Origin: Streptomyces ortus
GTDB lineage: Bacteria; Actinomycetota; Actinomycetes; Streptomycetales; Streptomycetaceae
Direction: 5' to 3'
Assembly: GCF_026341275.1 (NCBI RefSeq)
Contig: NZ_JAIFZO010000002.1
Location: 2,581,264-2,645,263, forward strand
DNA length: 64,000 nt
Positions 51,378 to 59,855 of this stretch are shown here, in pieces. Position numbers and translations under genes: made by a program. How positions within the stretch are numbered: the stretch's first letter is position 1; each line of letters begins with the position of its first letter. The notes below the pieces were generated by a model. The model was not told where the DNA came from. It saw only the letters and a program-made list of their open reading frames with translations, and did no database searches.

Positions 51378-52691
51378 CTAGCGGCCGAGCCCGTGCTTGA
51401 CGATGCGCTGGGCCGTCGTTGTGGCCGGGGCGGTCAGTTCGGTGGCGATTCGGGACTCCGTGTCGCCGTCCGTCGTGACGGTCGCCGGGAGGGGTGGGAC
51501 GGCGAGGAGGCACTGGTGGCGCAGGTGGGTCGGGGGGTGGGTCGTGTCGACGCTGTGGCCCCGCAGGATCGCCGCGCGGCGCTGACGTTCGTACTCGCTC
51601 TGCGGAACGGAGTCCATGTGCGCGCCGAGGCGCTCCCACAAGCCCTGCCAGGGCTGCCGGTCCGCCGTGCCGCGTCGGCTGACCTGCTGGGCGTTGGTCT
51701 CGCGCCGCAGCATGGTCTCGGCCGAGTCGAGGACGAGGAAACGGTTCATGACCGACGCCGCCGCGTCGGTGGAACCGGCGCGCGCGGCCATCGAGTCGGC
51801 GAGGTACTCGGCGCGCTGTGTCGCCCGCAGGGTCAGCCGGTCCAGCAGCATCAGCAGTCCCTGGAGCAGGGCGCGGGGCAGAAAGAAGACCAGATTGACG
51901 AAGGCCTCCACGAGGGTCGGGTTCGGCGTCGGGGCGACGTAGTAGCGCCAGGTGCTGAGGGAGCGGAGCGCGTTGCCGATGATCAGCCCGTGGCGGGTGT
52001 CCCCGTTGCTGTAGTGACCGAGTTCGTGGCCGAGCAGGGCGATTCGCTCCTGCGGGGTGAGGATCTCCCAGAGCGGCATGCCGATCGTCAACAGCCGGCG
52101 ACCGCGTATCCCGTACGTCGTCACGCTCGCGTTCAACTCGGTGCTGATGGCGACCGTGTCGACTCCGCGGGTACCCGCGACGACGGCGATCTCGTCGATC
52201 AGCGCGAAGAGCGCGGGCGCGTCGGTGCGGGTCAGCAGGGGCTGATCATCGGGCAGTTCGGAGAAGCGCGGCCGCAACGTCCAGGTGAGCACCGCGAGGA
52301 CCAGGCCGAGGACCATCCCGGCGCCGCCCCACCCGGTGACGAGAAACCACATCGCGCCGACGGCCAGGGCCACGGTGACTCCGTGCACCGTGAGCGCGAT
52401 CAGGTAGGCCGCGAGGCCGGCGGCGTCGCGTCGCGGGCGCAGCGTCTCTCCGGCGGCCACTTCGGCGGCCAGGCGCTCGCCGTGACGGCGGGCGAGTCTT
52501 CGCCGCCGTCTCTCCAGCCGCCCCGGCTCCTCACCGGGCCGCTCCGGATCCACGTTCCAGTCGCACCCGGCACACCAGGTGGTGAACCGCCCGTCCACCC
52601 GAATCCCGGCCCCGCACTGCGGGCACGGCTGCGTTGTCTCTCCGGCCTGCCCGCTGGTCCCGACGCTGGTACTCACTCGGCGATCTCCCAT
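51378..52691 (-). CDS. M48-family membrane zinc metalloprotease
   Basis: A 437-residue (from ATG 52691) membrane protein. The N-terminus has a zinc ribbon (CPQCGAGI and CAGCDW), followed by basic coils and two membrane segments (LIALTVHGVTVALAVGAMWFLV in parts). The catalytic motif LLGHELGHYSNGD lies near residue 225. Two more hydrophobic stretches follow (LVFFLPRALLQGLLMLL). HtpX-like proteases degrade damaged membrane proteins. ATG at 52733 is an alternative start. Confidence 0.88.
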   Translation of the reverse strand: MGDRRVSTSVGTSGQAGETTQPCPQCGAGIRVDGRFTTWCAGCDWNVDPERPGEEPGRLERRRRRLARRHGERLAAEVAAGETLRPRRDAAGLAAYLIALTVHGVTVALAVGAMWFLVTGWGGAGMVLGLVLAVLTWTLRPRFSELPDDQPLLTRTDAPALFALIDEIAVVAGTRGVDTVAISTELNASVTTYGIRGRRLLTIGMPLWEILTPQERIALLGHELGHYSNGDTRHGLIIGNALRSLSTWRYYVAPTPNPTLVEAFVNLVFFLPRALLQGLLMLLDRLTLRATQRAEYLADSMAARAGSTDAAASVMNRFLVLDSAETMLRRETNAQQVSRRGTADRQPWQGLWERLGAHMDSVPQSEYERQRRAAILRGHSVDTTHPPTHLRHQCLLAVPPLPATVTTDGDTESRIATELTAPATTTAQRIVKHGLGR

Positions 52692-52839
52692 CCCCCGGCC
52701 CCTCCCCAGAGGCCACTCCGTTCGTGACGCCACAGCTGATCATTCCGCGGGCAGCACGTAAAGCTTTTTTGGGGCTGTGACGTGCGAATACCGCGGCGAC
52801 CACGCGTCTGGAGGGGCGCTGCCGACTACGCGAACGGCT

Positions 52840-53037
52840 TCAAGGGCGGGGGCGGCCGGGTTTTCCGTGGCGGACCGTGGCCAGCAGTGAGTGGAGGCCC
52901 GCACGGGGGACGGCGATCGCGGTTGCGGGGTGGTCGGATTCGCGGAGGCGGAGGGTTCCGTCGGGCGCGATGGCGAGTTCCAGGCAGTTGTTTCCCTCAC
53001 TGCTGAAGGACGACTTCTGCCAGTGAAAACAGGGCAC
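52840..53037 (-). CDS. DUF397 domain protein, copy 1
   Basis: A 65-residue DUF397 protein (FHWQKSSFSSEGNNCLELA, LRLRESDHPATAIAV). Such genes sit next to XRE regulators and ATP-binding proteins in Streptomyces and affect development and antibiotic production (for example in whiJ-type loci). It is close in sequence to the second copy 100 bases away, and follows a remnant of an XRE gene rather than an intact one. Confidence 0.8.
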   Translation of the reverse strand: MPCFHWQKSSFSSEGNNCLELAIAPDGTLRLRESDHPATAIAVPRAGLHSLLATVRHGKPGRPRP

Positions 53038-53047
53038 TTGTGGCCTT

Positions 53048-53100
53048 TCAAAGGACGCTGATGATCTCGCGGATCAGTTGTCGGGAGGAGGCTGCCTCAA
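53048..53100 (-). pseudogene. C-terminal remnant of an XRE/DUF5753 gene
   Basis: Minus-strand codons just before DUF397 copy 1 read EAASSRQLIREIISVL and a stop, resembling the end of the DUF5753 regulator (APESRDFIHGLIADL in the intact copy). No intact upstream part exists here. This suggests that a second regulator-DUF397 module has been truncated. Confidence 0.45.
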
Positions 53101-53135
53101 GAGCTACGGACGTGGGTGGTCCGGAGCGCCTGCGC

Positions 53136-53327
53136 CTACGAGCGGCCGGTTATCCCCTGGCGGACGGCGACCAGCAGTGAGTGGAGGCCTGCGGAGCCGA
53201 GGGCGAGCGTGGTCGTCGGGTCGTCGGACTCGCGGAGGCGGAGTTCGCCGTCGGGGGTGGTGGCCAGTTCCAGGCAGTTGCTGGCCTCGCTGCTGAATGA
53301 GGACTTCTGCCAGCGCAGTTCGGTCAT
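53136..53327 (-). CDS. DUF397 domain protein, copy 2
   Basis: A 63-residue DUF397 protein (LRWQKSSFSSEASNCLELA, LRLRESDDPTTTLAL). It overlaps the stop of the XRE regulator by 4 bases and is surely co-transcribed with it. Confidence 0.9.
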   Translation of the reverse strand: MTELRWQKSSFSSEASNCLELATTPDGELRLRESDDPTTTLALGSAGLHSLLVAVRQGITGRS

Positions 53328-54190
53328 GACGGGTCCTTTTGTAGATCTGCGATCAGTCCGTGGATGAAGTCGCGCGATTCCGGGGCAGTGAGTGACAGCT
53401 GCTCCATGCGGCCCATGATTGTTCGGTACTTCTCCAACTGGGCCTCCGCGTGCAGGAACTCCGAGCCGTGTTCCGTGTCCAACTGCACGGTGTCCAACTG
53501 TGGGTGCGGACCGTGGGCGATGACCACGGTCTGGCCCGCGCCGGGGAAGATTCCGGCCGAGAAGGGGAGCACGAGGACGGTCACGTTCTCGCGCTCGCTC
53601 ATCTGCGCAATGTGCGCCAACTGGTCGCGCATGACGTTGGGGCCTCCGAATCGCATACGCAGAGCCGCCTCGTGGATGATCCCGGCGTACTGCGTCGGGC
53701 TGTCGCCGTAGAGAATCCCCTGGCGCTTGATCCGGTGGGACAGCCGGTGCTCGATCTTCGGAGGCGGCAGGCTGGGCACGTTCTGCTGAAAGACCAGGCG
53801 TGCGTAGTCCGCGGTCTGAAGCAGGCCGGGCAGATGCGTGAACTGAACCGTACGCAGTGCCTTCGCGTGCTCTTCCATCTCCGAGAGGTCCAGCAGGACC
53901 GGAGGGAGGAGATCCCTGTAGTCGTCCCACCAGTTGCGGGAGCGCCCGGCCGTCATGGCCGCGAGCGCGTCGATGTAGGACTCATCGCAGCATTCGTACC
54001 CGTGGGCGAATGCTCGAACACGATCGGCGCTGACACCGAACCGTCCGGACTCGATGTTGCTGATACGGGCCGGATCGATGCCCAGTTTCTGTCCCGCCTC
54101 ACGGGAGTTGAGGCCCGCGCGCTCACGGAGTTTGCGCATTTCAGCGCCTAGGCGCTGCTGCCTAACGGTGGCTGAAGGCCTTGGTGGCAT
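53324..54190 (-). CDS. XRE-family regulator with DUF5753
   Basis: A 288-residue protein. The N-terminal helix-turn-helix is LGAEMRKLRERAGLNSREAG and DPARISNIESGRFG. The rest is the DUF5753 region (QFTHLPGLLQTADYARLVF, EAALRMRFGG, TVLVLPFSAG). It belongs to the family of developmental or secondary-metabolism regulators found with DUF397 and an ATPase. The ATG at 54190 is the family start; the frame opens 27 codons upstream. It is divergent from the ATPase gene. Confidence 0.92.
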   Translation of the reverse strand: MPPRPSATVRQQRLGAEMRKLRERAGLNSREAGQKLGIDPARISNIESGRFGVSADRVRAFAHGYECCDESYIDALAAMTAGRSRNWWDDYRDLLPPVLLDLSEMEEHAKALRTVQFTHLPGLLQTADYARLVFQQNVPSLPPPKIEHRLSHRIKRQGILYGDSPTQYAGIIHEAALRMRFGGPNVMRDQLAHIAQMSERENVTVLVLPFSAGIFPGAGQTVVIAHGPHPQLDTVQLDTEHGSEFLHAEAQLEKYRTIMGRMEQLSLTAPESRDFIHGLIADLQKDPS

Positions 54191-54380
54191 CGCGGCTTCA
54201 CTCCAATAAGTTGCCGTGTTCGGTAGCAGTATTGCAACCACGTGCTCTACTTTCAGTGTGCGGTCAGTCACTCAACGTGGTGCAGGAGCCCCGGAAGTGC
54301 ACCGCACCAGCGACAGAGCCACCGCCCGCGTCACCTGACTGCATCCATCAACCCCTGTATCGCACCAAGGAGTTACGGAC

Positions 54381-54842
54381 GTGACCGAACTCGCCCTGCA
54401 TCACCTCGCCGACTCGCCCCTCGACGGCGACTGGGAGTACGCGCTACGGATTCCCAACTCGCTGCTCGGGCCGGGCATCGTCCGGGCCCACGTGCGGGCC
54501 GTGCTCACCCGGTATCAGGTGAGTTCCGGCGTCCTTGACAATGCCCAACTCGTCGCGTCGGAGCTGGTCACCAACTCCCTCTCCTGTACGCGGGATTCCG
54601 TAGCCGTGCGGCTCACGCGGACCGACGGGCGGCTGCGGCTCAGCGTGTGGGACAGCAGTCCGTATCCTCCACCGCGTCCGCCGGGGGCCGGGCCCGACGA
54701 CGAGTCCGGGCGCGGGCTCTGGCTCACACGGGCGTGTGCCGACGACTGGGGTCATCACCTCGTGATCAACGGGCGGCGTGACGGCGGCGGCAAGGAGGTG
54801 TGGGCGGAATGGCGCGCTCCGAGCCCGGACTTTGCCCTGTAG
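54381..54842 (+). CDS. ATP-binding (HATPase) regulatory protein
   Basis: A 153-residue stand-alone ATPase with the N box SELVTNSLSCT, G1-like VWDSSPYPP and G2 SGRGLWLTRA. It is the usual partner of the divergent XRE/DUF397 pair. The GTG start follows AAGGAG at a good distance. Confidence 0.92.
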   Translation: MTELALHHLADSPLDGDWEYALRIPNSLLGPGIVRAHVRAVLTRYQVSSGVLDNAQLVASELVTNSLSCTRDSVAVRLTRTDGRLRLSVWDSSPYPPPRPPGAGPDDESGRGLWLTRACADDWGHHLVINGRRDGGGKEVWAEWRAPSPDFAL

Positions 54843-54944
54843 GCGTGGGTTCGGCGAGGTAATGCTTCCAACCGCCCCTGCCCTCGATGGGACCTGTTGC
54901 GGAGGCTTCAGTACTCTTCAGGCTGATTGGGGGAGGCGAAGCCG

Positions 54945-55691
54945 GTGGTCCGTGCGCGAATTGCCCTCGGGCTGCTGGCGGTTGTCGTCGGCACGGTCTG
55001 GCTGCTGGGTGGAGGGTCGGCCGTCCGGTCGGGCGGGCAGTGGGCGCTGTCGGCGCTGCCGTACGGCCTTGCTGTGGTGGGGCTTCTGCTGATTCTGCGG
55101 GCAGCCGTGCCCAGAGGGTTGCTGGTCGGGCCCGTCCTTCTCCTTGCGGGGGGCGGGCTGTGGGCCGCTTACAACGCGGGTGCCTTCGACGAGTCGTCGG
55201 CCGACCGAGTATGGCCGCTCGTTGTCATCGCCCTCGGAATGGCGCTCTCTCTGGGCGTTCGAACCGAATCGCGTCGTCCTGGGGAAGAACATCCGCTGCG
55301 CCGGTACCGAAGCGTGCTGGTTCCGGTTGACCGACGCGTTGTCACCACGACGGTTCCCTTGCAGAGCTTGACGGTGAGCTCGTACTTCGGGAACGCCGTG
55401 ATCGATCTGTCCGGTGCGCAGTTCATGGGTGTCACGGCGATCAATGACCCGGCCCGCGCGATCGAGGTGGACATAACTGTGCTCTTCGGCCGGGTCGAAC
55501 TCGTCGTCGGGCCATACTGTGCGGTAGTGAAGGGCAATGTGGAGAGCTCACCGGCCGTACACTTCGCGGACCGTATCGTGGTGTATCCGAATATTGCCGA
55601 GTACCTGAGTGAGGGGAGACCTCGCTATCCGCACCGGCTCGTTCTGAACGTGCTAGGTCTGGGCGGATCCGTCGCGATCAGTTCGCTGTAG
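54945..55691 (+). CDS. LiaF-like membrane protein, hypothetical
   Basis: A 248-residue protein from GTG 54945 (GGGGGAGG 8 bases upstream; TTG at 54927 also possible). Four hydrophobic segments occupy residues 5-110, and the C-terminal half has short beta-strand repeats (LQSLTVSSYFGNAVIDLSGA, VDITVLFGRVELVVGP) like the LiaF/DUF2154 cell-wall-stress domain. Its last 39 bases overlap the convergent membrane-protein gene. Confidence 0.7.
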   Translation: MVRARIALGLLAVVVGTVWLLGGGSAVRSGGQWALSALPYGLAVVGLLLILRAAVPRGLLVGPVLLLAGGGLWAAYNAGAFDESSADRVWPLVVIALGMALSLGVRTESRRPGEEHPLRRYRSVLVPVDRRVVTTTVPLQSLTVSSYFGNAVIDLSGAQFMGVTAINDPARAIEVDITVLFGRVELVVGPYCAVVKGNVESSPAVHFADRIVVYPNIAEYLSEGRPRYPHRLVLNVLGLGGSVAISSL

Positions 55692-56759
55692 GACGTCCTG
55701 GTCGTCCGACGGATGGGTCATCGGGTCATGTTGCAACTCGAAACTATTGTCGAGCCGTTGCTGGTTGTCGGCGGCGAGGAATGTGGAAATCCTGCGGTTC
55801 AGATCTACAAACTCGTTGGTGTCTGTCGGAAGCTCGTAATGGAAAGCCCTGATCAGGTCGAAGCGGTGCAAGTCGAAGACCGTGCTGAGCAGAGTGCCGT
55901 GGTAGATGGCCGCCGCGACAGCTCCTCTGTACGCCAGAAGGGCCATGCTGGCGGGTGCCAGGGGGAGTAGTGACCAGAGGTCGAGCCGCACAACGAGCGG
56001 CAGCATCGCGACAGTTGTCACGAGTAGCGTTACGCATAAGGACGCCGTGGCCGAGATGAGGTCCATCTGCTGGTTGACGGCGCTCTGCAGCCGAGGGGAC
56101 GTGAACGGGTAGAGCCGTGGCCCGATGGTCGGCATGTCCAGACCGTAGCGGTCACCCGAAAGCCGCTCACCACGCCTGAGAGCATTTCCGAGCAGAGTAG
56201 GCATCAGCTCTCCATCGGGATCTCTGCTGATCAGATTCGCAAGGGCTCGCGTTTCCATGGGGTAGCCGCGTCGGATTCGCCGGGATCTGGCGACCGCACG
56301 GGATCTTCTGGCGTCGGTCCGGTCCTGGACGGCAAGCTCGCTGAGTGGACGCAGAGACGGCAGGGGAGGAAAGGTGGCATCGGGCGCGCTGCCATGGGCC
56401 ACGTCCAGGATTGCGCGGTTCCGGCGCCGTCTGTGCCGCTCCACCGCTGTCCCGTACAGGGGCGCCAGGGGTGAAGGAGTCTCCCAATATCCCTCTAAAA
56501 GTTGGACGACAGCCGCCTCGAACGGTCGGAGGATCACTCCGCCCAGAAAGGCGAGGAAAAGGAAGAGCGCTACACCGAAGGCGTCATCCTTCGACGGCAT
56601 CACCGCGGAGAAGTCCGCAGGGGCGTCCGGATCGTACAGGTGCGCTCGGACCAGGACCGCGATCACCGTGATGACCAGGAAGTTGGGCATCACGCTGATC
56701 AAGCTGAATCGCGCGCCTCCAAGGACCTTGCTTCCTGCGGAGAGTAGTCCGTTCAGCAT
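55653..56759 (-). CDS. Large membrane protein, hypothetical
   Basis: A 368-residue protein with hydrophobic segments near the N-terminus (FLVITVIAVLVRAHLY, VALFLFLAFLGGVILRP) and near residues 250-305 (TASLCVTLLVTTVAMLPLVV, LLPLAPASMALLAYRGAVAA). The centre is a large basic soluble loop (RRRRNRAILDVAHG, RRSRAVARSRRIRR). No domain is recognised. GC at third positions is less extreme than in the flanking genes, so it may be recently acquired. AAAGGGAG precedes the ATG. Confidence 0.7.
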   Translation of the reverse strand: MLNGLLSAGSKVLGGARFSLISVMPNFLVITVIAVLVRAHLYDPDAPADFSAVMPSKDDAFGVALFLFLAFLGGVILRPFEAAVVQLLEGYWETPSPLAPLYGTAVERHRRRRNRAILDVAHGSAPDATFPPLPSLRPLSELAVQDRTDARRSRAVARSRRIRRGYPMETRALANLISRDPDGELMPTLLGNALRRGERLSGDRYGLDMPTIGPRLYPFTSPRLQSAVNQQMDLISATASLCVTLLVTTVAMLPLVVRLDLWSLLPLAPASMALLAYRGAVAAAIYHGTLLSTVFDLHRFDLIRAFHYELPTDTNEFVDLNRRISTFLAADNQQRLDNSFELQHDPMTHPSDDQDVLQRTDRDGSAQT

Positions 56760-56773
56760 TCAGCAAGCTCCCT

Positions 56774-57103
56774 TTACTGCTGCGTGCGGGCTATGGCGAA
56801 GCGCAGGAAGCCATGGCCGCAAACGACGTGTTGCGGAGGGTCGACACTCCTATGGGGAGGGGTTTCGCAGCGTGGACATGCCCAGATGTCGTGATCCTGC
56901 CCTCTGATGGGCGAGAACCACCCATCGGTAACCGGGCGGCTCAGCAGGCCGGACTGACAGCACTGGTGAAGGGGCGCTGACGAGCCCCCCAATTGGGTGG
57001 GTGCCGAGCAGTGCACGTTCCGGCAGACGTGCAGGTACTCGTGCTCGTCCGGGCGGCCCGCCGGGTCACGGCCGTAACTCAGGCGCGAGTGAACGCCTCT
57101 CAT
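56774..57103 (-). CDS. Small Cys/His-rich protein, possible zinc-binding
   Basis: A 109-residue protein (ATG 57103, CCGGAG 8 bases upstream). It contains CRNVHC, HQCC, CPRC and VVCGHG, an arrangement that could bind zinc. It stops 14 bases before the next gene's ATG, in the same direction, so the two are probably co-transcribed. Codon bias is only moderately strong; no family is recognised. Confidence 0.5.
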   Translation of the reverse strand: MRGVHSRLSYGRDPAGRPDEHEYLHVCRNVHCSAPTQLGGSSAPLHQCCQSGLLSRPVTDGWFSPIRGQDHDIWACPRCETPPHRSVDPPQHVVCGHGFLRFAIARTQQ

Positions 57104-57546
57104 CTGCAAGCTCCGGAAGCTGCCGCCCCGTGTTGGTCGATGCATACTGTCGCCCCCGAAATCGGTGCGTCGAGTATGTCGCCAACTCCACGTCCGGCAC
57201 AGCATGTACGCGATGAAGGCCCTACCCGCGAAGCCCCGCACGTGCAGGGGCCCTCGGCAGTGTGCTGTCGAGGTGAGGAAGCTCAGCCCGGACGGAGTCC
57301 GGGGCACGCGGCACGTCCGGGGCCCACGAGCACCTCACACAGCGTTCGTGTCCGCCGTCTCGACTGCTCGACGAAGCTTCCCCGGGCAGTGCCGCACGTC
57401 GTTCTTGTGCGGTCCTTTCTGTCGCGACTGAGATCAGGACTTGCCGTTGAGGCGAACCGGCTTCTCTGTTGTGGGTCCTCTCCGGCAAGATGTCCTGACC
57501 TGATTCTTTTCATACGCCATCATCACCGTCCCCAGGAGCAGTCACC
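57104..57546 (+). other. Intergenic region before the TM2 gene
   Basis: No gene I can support in about 440 bases. Short open frames lack the expected codon bias. Promoters for the flanking divergent genes are expected here, but no strong match was seen. Confidence 0.4.
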
Positions 57547-58089
57547 GTGAGCGAGCAGCCGTCTCAGCCGCAGCAGCCCCCCAACCAGCCGCCCGGCTAC
57601 GGCTATCCGAACTCCGGGGAGACGCCTCCCGGGTATGGGTATCCGAACCCGGGCGCCGTCCCGCCCAGCGACGCCAACCCGTACGCGGCCGGGCAGCCGG
57701 GCGGTCAGCCGGGGCAGCCCGGTCAGCCCGGGCAGGCGTACGGGCCTCCGCAGTCCGGGTATCAGCAGGGGCCGGGGTATCCGCCCCCCGGCGGGTACGC
57801 CCCGGCCGGCGCGTACCCTCCCGGGACCTTCACCGGCGACCCCAACGCCCCGTACGGCTACGACCCCTACGGGCGCCCGTACTCCGACAAGTCGAAGATC
57901 ATCGCGGGTGTTCTGCAGCTCTGCCTCGGCAGCCTCGGGGTCGGGCGGTTCTACATCGGCAGCGTCGGTATCGGGCTCGCCCAGCTCTTCACCTGCGGCG
58001 GGCTCGGGATCTGGGCCCTCATCGACGGGATCATGCTGCTGACGGGGCACAACGCCACCGACGCCCAGGGCCGACCGCTGCGTGGCTGA
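57547..58089 (+). CDS. TM2 domain protein, long form
   Basis: A 180-residue protein. The N-terminal 105 residues are Pro/Gly/Tyr/Gln-rich (QPPNQPPGYGYPNSG and similar). The TM2 domain follows, with GRPYSDKSKIIAGVLQ, LGVGRFYIGSVGIGLAQ and LGIWALIDGIMLL. GTG start. Its stop overlaps the DUF2752 gene by 8 bases. Confidence 0.9.
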   Translation: MSEQPSQPQQPPNQPPGYGYPNSGETPPGYGYPNPGAVPPSDANPYAAGQPGGQPGQPGQPGQAYGPPQSGYQQGPGYPPPGGYAPAGAYPPGTFTGDPNAPYGYDPYGRPYSDKSKIIAGVLQLCLGSLGVGRFYIGSVGIGLAQLFTCGGLGIWALIDGIMLLTGHNATDAQGRPLRG

Positions 58090-58501
58090 GACGGGCCCCG
58101 TGCGCCTACCGCGCGCGGACGTTCTGCGGCATCCGGCGGCAGCACCCCTCGCGGTGCTCGTCGCCGGGGCCGCCGGCGCGGGCTATCTGTACGGCACCGA
58201 TCCGCACGAGTCCGGTCACCTCCTGCCCGCCTGCCCCTTCCGGTTCTTCACCGGCCTGCTCTGTCCGGCCTGCGGCGGCACACGGATGGTGTACGACCTG
58301 ATGCATGGTCAGTTCACGGCGGCCTGGCTGGACAACAGAGTGCTGCTGCTCGCCTCGCCCCTCGCCCTCGCGTTGTTGGCGCGCTGGATCGTGGAAGGGC
58401 TGCGCGGACGGCGCTGGCGGCCCCGACTGAGCTCGCGGGTGCAGGTGTTGGTGCTCGCTGTAGCAGTCACCTGGACGGTTGTCCGCAATATTCGTGGCTG
58501 A
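58082..58501 (+). CDS. DUF2752 family membrane protein
   Basis: A 139-residue protein with the family core CPFRFFTGLLCPACGGTRM (two Cys pairs, near residue 50) and three membrane segments. It is coupled to the TM2 gene and followed 227 bases later by a second TM2 gene. Function is unknown. Confidence 0.9.
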   Translation: MAETGPVRLPRADVLRHPAAAPLAVLVAGAAGAGYLYGTDPHESGHLLPACPFRFFTGLLCPACGGTRMVYDLMHGQFTAAWLDNRVLLLASPLALALLARWIVEGLRGRRWRPRLSSRVQVLVLAVAVTWTVVRNIRG

Positions 58502-58728
58502 ATTTTGACATAACTTGATCACGGGATGGGAACAATAGGCCGTTCGCTCTCCCGCTGGCCCCATGCTCCTCCGTACGCTCACACGTCACAGGGGGGACGA
58601 CGTGTACACGCTCACGTGTGCGCGGTGACGCTGACGCGACCTTCGGCAGGCATCTGCCACGGGTCCCTCCTGGAGTTCCCCGGGGCGGGCCTGCTCCGGT
58701 TTCATTCAGTCATCCAGGAGCACGTCTC

Positions 58729-58992
58729 ATGACCGTCCCCACCCCCGGCGCCCCGTACGGCGTCGACCCGCAGGGCCGCCCCTACTCCGACAAGTCGAAG
58801 ATCGTCGCGGGCATCCTGCAGATCTTCCTCGGCACGCTCGGCATCGGCCGCTTCTACGTCGGCTCCGTCGGCGTGGGTGTCGCGCAGCTCCTCACCTGCG
58901 GTGGTCTGGGCTTCTGGGCGCTGATCGACGGCATCCTGTTCCTCACCAGCAACGACCGCACGGACAAGGAGGGCCGCGTGCTGCGCGGCTGA
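58729..58992 (+). CDS. TM2 domain protein, short form
   Basis: An 87-residue protein made almost only of the TM2 domain (GRPYSDKSKIVAGILQ, LGIGRFYVGSVGVGVAQ, GFWALIDGILFL). It is close in sequence to the C-terminus of the 57.5 kb protein but lacks its Pro-rich tail. CCAGGAG precedes the ATG. A bidirectional terminator follows. Confidence 0.9.
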   Translation: MTVPTPGAPYGVDPQGRPYSDKSKIVAGILQIFLGTLGIGRFYVGSVGVGVAQLLTCGGLGFWALIDGILFLTSNDRTDKEGRVLRG

Positions 58993-59008
58993 TCTCCGTA
59001 CGTGTGAC

Positions 59009-59050
59009 GCGAGAGGGGCCCCACTCCGGCGGGAGTGGGGCCCCTCTCGC
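59009..59050. terminator. Bidirectional terminator between the TM2 gene and sdhB
   Basis: A 19-bp stem of GCGAGAGGGGCCCCACTCC and its reverse complement around GGCG lies between two convergent genes. Confidence 0.92.
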
Positions 59051-59075
59051 ATGCGTACCGGCGGACCGGAAAAGA

Positions 59076-59855
59076 TCAGAAGCGGCGCGTGATCAGTGCC
59101 CGCTTCACTTCCTGGATCGCCTTCGTGACCTCGATACCGCGCGGGCAGGCGTCCGTGCAGTTGAACGTCGTGCGGCAACGCCACACGCCGTCCTTGTCGT
59201 TGAGGATCTCCAGACGCTGCTCTCCGGCGTCGTCACGCGAGTCGAAGATGAAGCGGTGGGCGTTCACGATGGCGGCCGGACCGAAGTACTGGCCGTCGTT
59301 CCAGAACACCGGGCACGAGGACGTGCACGCGGCGCACAGGATGCACTTCGTCGTGTCGTCGAAGCGCTCCCGGTCCTCCGCCGTCTGCAGCCGCTCGCGC
59401 GTGGGCTCGTTCGTCTCCTTGGTGACGAGGAACGGCATCACGTCGCGGTACGCCTGGAAGAACGGCTCCATGTCCACGACCAGGTCCTTCAGCACGGTGA
59501 GGCCCTTGATGGGCTCGACCGTGATGGGCTTGGCCGGGTTGATGTCCTTGATCAGGGTCTTGCAGGCGAGACGGTTCTTGCCGTTGATCCGCATGGCGTC
59601 CGAGCCGCAGATGCCGTGCGCGCAGGACCGGCGGAACGTCAGCGTGCCGTCCAGATCCCACTTGATCTTGTGCAGCGCGTCGAGGACACGCTCCTTGGGG
59701 TCGATCTCCAGCTGGAAGTCTTCCCAGACCGCTTCCGCCGAGTTCTCGGGGTTGAAGCGGCGGATGCGGAACGTGGCCGTGATGTAGGGAGAGTCGGCGA
59801 AGCCGGGCTCGGGCGTGCCGGCCTCGTCCGTCTTGTCCAGGGTGGGGGTTGCCAT
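59076..59855 (-). CDS. sdhB: Succinate dehydrogenase iron-sulfur subunit
   Basis: A 259-residue subunit that passes electrons from SdhA to the membrane quinone site. The [2Fe-2S] cluster ligands are in RRSCAHGICGSDAM and RLAC, and the [4Fe-4S] and [3Fe-4S] ligands are in CILCAACTSSCPVFW and CRTTFNCTDACPRGI. Its start overlaps the stop of sdhA. Confidence 0.97.
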   Translation of the reverse strand: MATPTLDKTDEAGTPEPGFADSPYITATFRIRRFNPENSAEAVWEDFQLEIDPKERVLDALHKIKWDLDGTLTFRRSCAHGICGSDAMRINGKNRLACKTLIKDINPAKPITVEPIKGLTVLKDLVVDMEPFFQAYRDVMPFLVTKETNEPTRERLQTAEDRERFDDTTKCILCAACTSSCPVFWNDGQYFGPAAIVNAHRFIFDSRDDAGEQRLEILNDKDGVWRCRTTFNCTDACPRGIEVTKAIQEVKRALITRRF

